This document shows positions 58,681 through 64,000 of a stretch of 64,000 nt of DNA, piece by piece. The notes under the pieces are model-generated. The model searched no databases and was not told the origin of the DNA. It saw only the letters and a list, made by a program, of their open reading frames with translations. The DNA is from Lysobacter stagni (GTDB lineage: Bacteria; Pseudomonadota; Gammaproteobacteria; Xanthomonadales; Xanthomonadaceae), in assembly GCF_030053425.1 (NCBI RefSeq), contig NZ_JASGBI010000001.1, positions 2,116,001 through 2,180,000 on the forward strand, given 5' to 3'. Position numbers and translations under genes: made by a program. Position 1 is the stretch's first letter. Each line of letters opens with the position of its first letter.

Positions 58681-60498
58681 TCAGCCCTTCTTCGACTCGA
58701 TCCAGCGGTCGACCTTCTGCTGCAGCACGGCCAGCGGCACGGCGCCGTCCTTCAGCACTTCTTCGTGGAACTGACGGATGTCGAACTTCGGACCCAGTTC
58801 CTTCTCCGCCTTGGCGCGAAGTTCCTTGATCTTCAGCTCGCCGATCTTGTACGCCAGCGCCTGGCCCGGCCACGCGACATAGCGCTCGGCTTCGGCCACG
58901 GCGGTGGTGTCGCTGACCGCCGAGTTCTCCTTCATGTAGGCGATGACCTGGTCGCGCGTCCAGCCCTTGCTGTGCAGGCCGGTGTCGGTGACCAGACGGA
59001 TCGCGCGCCACAGCTCGTTCTGCAGGTAGCCGAAGTAGGAATACGGATCGGTGTACACGCCCAGATCCTTGCCCAGCGATTCGGCGTACAGGCCCCAGCC
59101 TTCGGCGAACGCGCTCTGGATGCTCCAGCGGCGGAACGCCGGCATGTCCTTCAGCTCGATCTGCGTCGCGATCTGGAAGTGGTGGCCCGGGATCGCCTCA
59201 TGCAGGTACAGGTCTTCCGCGTCCCAGATCTTGCGCGAGGGCAGGTCGTAGGTGTTGACGTAGAAGATGCCCGGACGCGAGCCGTCCTCGCTCGGCGGGT
59301 AGTACTGGCCGCCGGCCGCGGACTTCTCGCGGAACGGCTCGACCGGACGGATCTCGAACGGCGACTTCGGGATCACCGAGAACTGCGTCGGGATCTTCTC
59401 GTTGATCTTCGCTTCCAGGCCGCGGTAGTACTTGAGCAGTTCGTCCTGGCTCTTGAACTCGAACTTCTTGTCCGTCTGCACGTACTTGAAGAAGTCCTGC
59501 AGCGTGCCCTTGAAGCCGACCTGTTCGATCACCTTCTGCATCTCGCCGTGGATGCGCGCGACTTCGTCCAGGCCGATCTGGTGGATCTGCGCCGGGGTCA
59601 GGTCGGTGGTGGTGCTCTGCTTGGCGTTGAAGGCGTACCACGCGGCGCCGTTGGGCAGCTTGTCCAGGCCGACGGTGTCGCGCGTCTTGGGCAGGTACTC
59701 GTCATTGATGAAGGCGCGCAGCTTCTTGTACGCCGGCATCAGCTGATCGGCGATCATCGCGCGGTACGCGTCCGTCAGGCGCTTCTTGTCGGCGTCGCTG
59801 AAGTCCTTGGGCAGGTTGGTGATCGGGCCCCAGAACAGCGTGTCTTCCGGCTTGTCCTTGATCAGCGCATCCAGCTGCGGGACCACCTTCTCCATCAGCA
59901 CCTTCGGCTGGACGACGCCCGCCGCGATGCCCTGCTTCATGTTGTCGATCTCGGTGTCGAACAGCACCGGGATGCGCGCGCCGCGCTTGAGCCAGTTGTC
60001 GTAGTCCTGCACCGTCTTGAACGGCTGAGCGCCACCGCCCGAACCGAACTGCACGGCCAGGCTGGCGGTGCTGTCCATCTGGTTCACCGGCGTCATCCAG
60101 CCCGGGAACTGGAAGGATTCGATCTGGTCCTTCGCGTCCTTGGTGAAGATCTCGTAGTTCAGCAGGTCCTGCCCGGTCAGGCCGTCGGAACCGATGGCCT
60201 CGGCCTTGGCCAGCCAGTCCTGCGCGGCCTTCTTGGATTCATCGCGATACTGCTGCGAACCGAAATCCGGCAGGTCGGCGTTGAAGCGCGTGTCGCCGGT
60301 GAAGGTGGCCAGCACCGGATTGCGCTTGAGGGTGTCTTCCCAGAAATCGGTGTACAGCTTGTTGAGCTGCTCCGCCTTGGCCTGCGCGGTCTGCGTGGCG
60401 GCGGGCTTCTCCGCGGTGGCGGTGTCGGTGGCGGGTTTGGAGCAGCCGGCGATCGCCGCGGACACGGCGAGGGCAAGCAGGAGCGGGCGAAGCTGCAT
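58681..60498 (-). CDS. DUF885 family metallohydrolase, lipoprotein form
   Basis: A 605-aa lipoprotein (signal ending AAIAGC) of the DUF885 family, which adopts a neprilysin/M3-like helical fold and is predicted to be a zinc peptidase. The signature LHEAIPGHHFQIA starts at His433-Glu434, with downstream SAFAEGWGLYAESLG giving the expected third ligand. The N-terminal LYTDFWEDTLKRNPVLATF region is typical. It is the second of two tandem DUF885 genes, separated from the first by 114 bp that contains a GATCCGTCG/CGACGGATC hairpin. Confidence 0.88.
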   Translation of the reverse strand: MQLRPLLLALAVSAAIAGCSKPATDTATAEKPAATQTAQAKAEQLNKLYTDFWEDTLKRNPVLATFTGDTRFNADLPDFGSQQYRDESKKAAQDWLAKAEAIGSDGLTGQDLLNYEIFTKDAKDQIESFQFPGWMTPVNQMDSTASLAVQFGSGGGAQPFKTVQDYDNWLKRGARIPVLFDTEIDNMKQGIAAGVVQPKVLMEKVVPQLDALIKDKPEDTLFWGPITNLPKDFSDADKKRLTDAYRAMIADQLMPAYKKLRAFINDEYLPKTRDTVGLDKLPNGAAWYAFNAKQSTTTDLTPAQIHQIGLDEVARIHGEMQKVIEQVGFKGTLQDFFKYVQTDKKFEFKSQDELLKYYRGLEAKINEKIPTQFSVIPKSPFEIRPVEPFREKSAAGGQYYPPSEDGSRPGIFYVNTYDLPSRKIWDAEDLYLHEAIPGHHFQIATQIELKDMPAFRRWSIQSAFAEGWGLYAESLGKDLGVYTDPYSYFGYLQNELWRAIRLVTDTGLHSKGWTRDQVIAYMKENSAVSDTTAVAEAERYVAWPGQALAYKIGELKIKELRAKAEKELGPKFDIRQFHEEVLKDGAVPLAVLQQKVDRWIESKKG

Positions 60499-60612
60499 GG
60501 GGTTCTCCTGGTGGTCTTGGATCCGTCGCTGGCGACGGATCGGGTGAGGGTACGCAGTGGGCGGTCCGGGTGCCAGCGGCGCTCACGCGCCGCGGCAACC
60601 GGACATGTCGGG

Positions 60613-62439
60613 TCAGGCGTTCTTCTTCGTCGCGATCCAGCGGTCGATCTTGCCTTCGAGGATCTCCAGCGGAACCGAGCCGTCGCGCAGCACTTCGGCA
60701 TGGAACTCGCGCACGTCGAACTTCGTGCCCAGCGCCTTCTCGGCGCGTGCGCGCAGTTCCTTGATCTTCAGCTCGCCCATCTTGTACGCCAGCGCCTGGC
60801 CCGGAATGGCCATGTAGCGCTCGGCTTCGGCGGTGGATTGCGTTTCGCTTTCGGCGGAGTTGTCGAGCATGTAGGCGATGACCTGTTCGCGCGTCCAGCC
60901 CTTGCTGTGCAGGCCGGTATCCACGACCAGGCGGATCGCGCGCCACAGTTCGTTCTGCAGGTAGCCGAAGTACGAGTACGGATCGGTGTACACGCCCACG
61001 TCGCGCCCCAGCGATTCGGCATACAGGCCCCAGCCCTCGCTGAAGGCGGTCTCGCTGCCGAAGCGACGGAACTTCGGCAGGTTGGTCAGTTCCTGCTGCA
61101 GCGCGAGCTGGAAGTGATGGCCCGGGATCGCCTCGTGCAGGTACAGGTCTTCCGCGTCCCAGGTCTTGCGGGTGGGCAGGTCGTAGGTGTTCACGTAGAA
61201 GATGCCCGGGCGCGAACCGTCGCCGCTGGGCCGCATGTACGAGCCGCCTGCGGCGGACTGCGCGCGGAACGGCTCGACCGGGCGGATCTCGAACGGCGCC
61301 TTCGGCGTCAGCGAGAACTGCTCCGGGATCTTCTGGTTGATCTTCGCTTCCAGGCCGCGGTAGTACGCCAGCAGTGCCGGTTCGTCCGCGAAGGTGAAGC
61401 GCGGATCGGTCTGCATGAAGTGGAAGAACTCCTTCATCGAGCCCTTGAAGCCGACCTGCTTCATGACCTCGCCGATCTGGCCGTGGATGCGCGTCACCTC
61501 GTCCAGGCCGATCTGGTGGATCTGCGCCGGGGTGAGGTTGGTGGTGGTGGAGTTGCGCGCATTGAACGCGTACCACGCCTGGCCATCGGGCAGCGCGCCC
61601 ATGCCGGACGTGGCGCGCGTCTTCGGCAGGTACTCATCGACGATGAAACCGCGCAGCTTGCGGTAGGCGGGCATCAGCTCGCCCTGGATCATCGTGCGGT
61701 ACTCGGCCGTCAGGCGCTGCTTGTCGGCATCGTTGAACGAGGCCGGGAAGTTCGTGACCGGACCCCAGAACAGGGTCTGGTCCGCCTGGTCCTTGATCAG
61801 CGCGTCGAGCTGCGGGATCACTTTCTCCATGAGCGCACGCGGCTGCACCACGCCGTGCTTCACGCCTTCGCGCGAGTTGGCGATGGCCTGGTCGAACAGC
61901 GCCGGGACCTGCGAGGCGCGCTTGCGCCAGTTCTCGTAGTCCTGCACGGTCTTGAACGGCTGCGCGCCCGTGCCCGAACCCAGCTGCGTGACGGTCGCGG
62001 CCAGGTTGTAGAACTGGTTGATCGGCTGCTGCCACGTCGGGAAGCGCTCGGATTCCAGCGACTTCTCACGGTCGCGCACGAAGATCTCGTAGCTCAGCAG
62101 TGCCTGGCCATCCAGCCCGTCCGGGCCAACGCCCTTCACCGACTTGAGCCAGCGCGTGTTGAAGTCGTGCAACTGCTTGCGGTACTGCGCCGACAGCGTG
62201 TTGGGCAGCTGGTCGTTGTAGCGGTTGTCGCCCTGGAAGGTGGCCTGCAGCGGGTTCAACTTCAGCAGTTCTTCCCAGTACTGCTCGTACATCGCGTTGA
62301 GCCGTTCGGCCTTGGCGGCCTGCGTGGCCGTTGCGACGGCGGGCGCCCCTGCGGTATGTCCCGGCAGGGCCACGGTGGCGGACAGGGCCAGGGCGATGGC
62401 GAGCGGAAGGCGAAGCGAGGGACGCAGGGCTCGGAGCAT
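60613..62439 (-). CDS. DUF885 family metallohydrolase, secreted form
   Basis: A 608-aa paralogue of the downstream gene. The ATG at 62439 (MLRALRPSLRLPL) begins a Sec signal with no lipobox (ALPGHTAGA), so this copy is soluble or released. The zinc signature is LHEAIPGHHFQLA at His435-Glu436, with TAFSEGWGLYAESLG downstream. Sequence similarity to its neighbour runs almost end to end (for example YDLPTRKTWDAEDLYLHEA against YDLPSRKIWDAEDLYLHEA), so the pair arose by tandem duplication. Confidence 0.88.
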   Translation of the reverse strand: MLRALRPSLRLPLAIALALSATVALPGHTAGAPAVATATQAAKAERLNAMYEQYWEELLKLNPLQATFQGDNRYNDQLPNTLSAQYRKQLHDFNTRWLKSVKGVGPDGLDGQALLSYEIFVRDREKSLESERFPTWQQPINQFYNLAATVTQLGSGTGAQPFKTVQDYENWRKRASQVPALFDQAIANSREGVKHGVVQPRALMEKVIPQLDALIKDQADQTLFWGPVTNFPASFNDADKQRLTAEYRTMIQGELMPAYRKLRGFIVDEYLPKTRATSGMGALPDGQAWYAFNARNSTTTNLTPAQIHQIGLDEVTRIHGQIGEVMKQVGFKGSMKEFFHFMQTDPRFTFADEPALLAYYRGLEAKINQKIPEQFSLTPKAPFEIRPVEPFRAQSAAGGSYMRPSGDGSRPGIFYVNTYDLPTRKTWDAEDLYLHEAIPGHHFQLALQQELTNLPKFRRFGSETAFSEGWGLYAESLGRDVGVYTDPYSYFGYLQNELWRAIRLVVDTGLHSKGWTREQVIAYMLDNSAESETQSTAEAERYMAIPGQALAYKMGELKIKELRARAEKALGTKFDVREFHAEVLRDGSVPLEILEGKIDRWIATKKNA

Positions 62440-62653
62440 GGGTTCGGTCAGTGGCGGGCGATCCCGAAGGCTCGCCCGGCCACCCGGGCCCGGCATGGGC
62501 CGAAGGTCATGCGCGATGCGTCGCCGGTCCACTTCCTGCGCGTGAACCGTCGCAGGGCCGGCCGATATCGAGCGGGGACCAATCGAGCGGATCGAGGGAT
62601 GAACGGGCCGTGCGCGATTGCAAGTGCGCGGGCCTCAGGCCAGCATCCCGACC

Positions 62654-63721
62654 ATGCGTAATCGACCGATGTTGCTGATCCTGCTGGTGCTGGGCTGGTG
62701 GACCGTGAACGGCCTGGTATGGACCGGCCAGGTCCTGAACATGCGTGACGCCACCGGGCAATGGCTCGACGCGATGCAGGTGCTGCGGCTGGAACTCTCC
62801 AGCGCCCTGTTGTGGGTGCCCATCACGCTGGCCCTGTTCTGGTGCGTCGATCGCTACCCCATCGAGCGCGGCCGCGCACTGCGTGCGGTGGCGCTGCAGG
62901 GCGCGGCCGTGGTGATGGCGATCTTCGTGCGCGCCCTGGCGGTGATGGTGCTCAACGGCTGGGTGGGCTGGTACGCGCACCTGCCGTCGTTCCAGTCGGT
63001 GCTGGCCACCAGCGTGCTCAACAACCTGTTGATGGCGTGGATGATCGTCGGCGTGGCGCATGCGCTGGTCTACGCCGAACGCGCGCAACACCGCGAACGC
63101 CAGGCCATCGAGCTGGAATCGCGCCTGGCACAGGCCCGGCTCGAGGCGCTGTCGGCGCAGCTCAACCCGCATTTCCTGTTCAACGCACTCAACTCCATCG
63201 CCGAGATGGTGCACCGCGATGCGGAAGCGGCCGACCGCATGCTGGTCGACCTGGGCGCGTTGCTGCGCCACAGCCTGGGTGCGTCCGACCACCAGGAAGT
63301 CGCGCTGCGCGACGAGCTGGTCGCGCTGGACCATTACCTGGGCATCGAGAAGATGCGCCTGGGCGAACGCCTGCGCGTGCACTGGGGCATCGATTCCGGA
63401 TCGCTCGACGCACGCGTACCGCATCTGGTGCTGCAACCTCTGGTGGAGAACGCCATCCACCACGCGGTGGCGGTGCGCACCACGCCCGGCGAGGTCAGCG
63501 TGCGTGCCGAACGTGCGCAGGACCGGTTGATCCTGGAAGTGCGCGACGACGGCGGCCCGCAACGCACCTCGCGTGGTTCCGGCATCGGCCTGCGCAACAC
63601 GCGTGCGCGGCTGTCCTGCCTGTACGGCGCCGACCACCTGCTGGAGATCGTCGCGCTGGTGACCGGCGGTACGCTGGTGCGTCTGGACCTGCCTTACCGG
63701 CCCGCGGGAGCCACTCCGTGA
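62654..63721 (+). CDS. LytS/AlgZ-type sensor histidine kinase
   Basis: A 355-aa inner-membrane histidine kinase of the His_kinase/LytS class. Four to five hydrophobic segments fill the first 150 residues. The phosphorylation motif is LNPHFLFNALNS with His173, followed by a HATPase domain (LVLQPLVENAIHHAV as N box, then DDGGPQRTSRGSGIGLRNTRARL). Start ATG 62654 is preferred over an upstream TTG. Its stop overlaps the response-regulator start (GTGA). The stimulus is unknown; related xanthomonad systems affect motility and biofilm. Confidence 0.9.
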   Translation: MRNRPMLLILLVLGWWTVNGLVWTGQVLNMRDATGQWLDAMQVLRLELSSALLWVPITLALFWCVDRYPIERGRALRAVALQGAAVVMAIFVRALAVMVLNGWVGWYAHLPSFQSVLATSVLNNLLMAWMIVGVAHALVYAERAQHRERQAIELESRLAQARLEALSAQLNPHFLFNALNSIAEMVHRDAEAADRMLVDLGALLRHSLGASDHQEVALRDELVALDHYLGIEKMRLGERLRVHWGIDSGSLDARVPHLVLQPLVENAIHHAVAVRTTPGEVSVRAERAQDRLILEVRDDGGPQRTSRGSGIGLRNTRARLSCLYGADHLLEIVALVTGGTLVRLDLPYRPAGATP

Positions 63722-64000
63722 CGGAACGACTGCGCGCCGTGGTGGCCGACGACGAAACGATGTCGCGCGCGCGGCTGTGCCGCCTGCTCGGACAGACGCA
63801 GGACGTGGACGTGCTTGCCGAGTGCGCCGACGGCGACGCCGCGGTGGCGGCGATACGGCGCGTGCGGCCGCAGGTCGTCTTCCTCGACGTGCGCATGCCC
63901 GCGCTGAACGGCTTCGGCGTACTGGACGCCTTGCCACCCGCGGCGAGGCCGTGCGTGGTGTTCGTCACCGCGCATGCCGAGCACGCGTTGCGCGCGTTCG
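63718..64000 (+). CDS. LytTR-type response regulator (5' part only)
   Basis: The receiver domain of the partner of the kinase just upstream, cut off by the window edge. The first 94 codons read as a REC domain: acidic pair Asp11-Asp12 in VVADDE, phosphoacceptor Asp57 in VVFLDVRMPALNGF and VVFVTAHAEHALRAF (Thr switch). LytTR DNA-binding output is expected from the AHAEHALRAF phrase, typical of LytR/AlgR-type regulators, but the output domain is not in view. GTG start overlaps the kinase stop. Confidence 0.85.
   Translation, partial: MTERLRAVVADDETMSRARLCRLLGQTQDVDVLAECADGDAAVAAIRRVRPQVVFLDVRMPALNGFGVLDALPPAARPCVVFVTAHAEHALRAF

Noticed and set aside
58342..62661. A very long open frame (about 1,439 codons) on the plus strand opposite the two DUF885 genes
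   Set aside because: It is antisense to two well-supported peptidase genes, rich in Arg, Val and Leu without domains, and repeats the antisense of the duplicated genes. Long spurious frames are expected in GC-rich DNA.

Overview
The window is 64 kb of GC-rich, densely coding bacterial chromosome. Gene content and order point to a gammaproteobacterium of the Xanthomonadaceae/Lysobacteraceae, most likely Lysobacter-like. The signs are a pyrG-kdsA-eno-ftsB-ispD-ispF-truD-surE-pcm-nlpD run, an hfq-hflX-hflK-hflC-DUF2065-purA run, rlmE-ftsH-folP, and many secreted peptidases and cell-wall enzymes. The genus is an inference from gene order and protein similarity by eye. I see no rRNA, tRNA, CRISPR, prophage or insertion sequence. 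Both ends cut a gene: an acyl-CoA thioesterase on the left and a LytTR-type response regulator on the right.

Layout. 1-10.5 kb: thioesterase end, two NlpC/P60 hydrolases, slyD, a DUF418 membrane protein, a FAD oxidoreductase-glutathione reductase-N-formylglutamate deformylase operon, parE, and two small exported proteins of unknown role. 10.7-22.7 kb: the pyrG-to-nlpD housekeeping block (nucleotide, KDO, glycolysis, division, isoprenoid, tRNA modification, protein repair), with an extra hexapeptide-repeat acyltransferase between pyrG and kdsA and a DedA-like protein between pcm and nlpD. 22.7-27.7 kb: M15-like lipoprotein, Mth938-like protein and yhbY on the minus strand, then rlmE, ftsH and folP on the plus strand. 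27.74-28.36 kb: a 0.6 kb non-coding repeat array with DnaA-box-like palindromes. 28.4-35 kb: miaA, hfq, hflX, hflK, hflC, DUF2065 and purA. 35.1-40.7 kb: ExoD-like and CNNM/CBS membrane proteins, a DUF47-PiT phosphate transport pair, an alkyltransferase-like DNA-repair protein and a rhomboid protease. 40.8-52.7 kb: two M13 peptidases, an alpha/beta hydrolase, a thioredoxin-like protein, a beta-CASP nuclease, a KefB/C-type antiporter and a DEAD-box helicase. 52.7-64 kb: DUF202 protein, two unrelated L,D-transpeptidase-type proteins bracketing an FkbM methyltransferase and a large unknown helical-repeat protein, two tandem DUF885 hydrolases, and a LytS/LytR-type two-component pair.

How the genes work together. 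Much of the window serves the envelope: NlpC/P60, M15-like, LytM-like NlpD, L,D-transpeptidases, FtsB, KDO synthesis, and membrane quality control by FtsH with its HflK/HflC modulators. Three enzyme families (NlpC/P60, M13, DUF885) are each present as a neighbouring pair in which one copy has an ordinary Sec signal and the other a lipoprotein signal.

The best candidates for something undescribed are the 27.77-28.30 kb repeat array, the 53.3-58.4 kb cell-wall/methyltransferase/helical-repeat locus, the DUF202 protein whose N-terminus is built from copies of the family's own signature heptad, and the acyltransferase embedded in the pyrG-kdsA operon. All motif positions were read by eye, without database searches.
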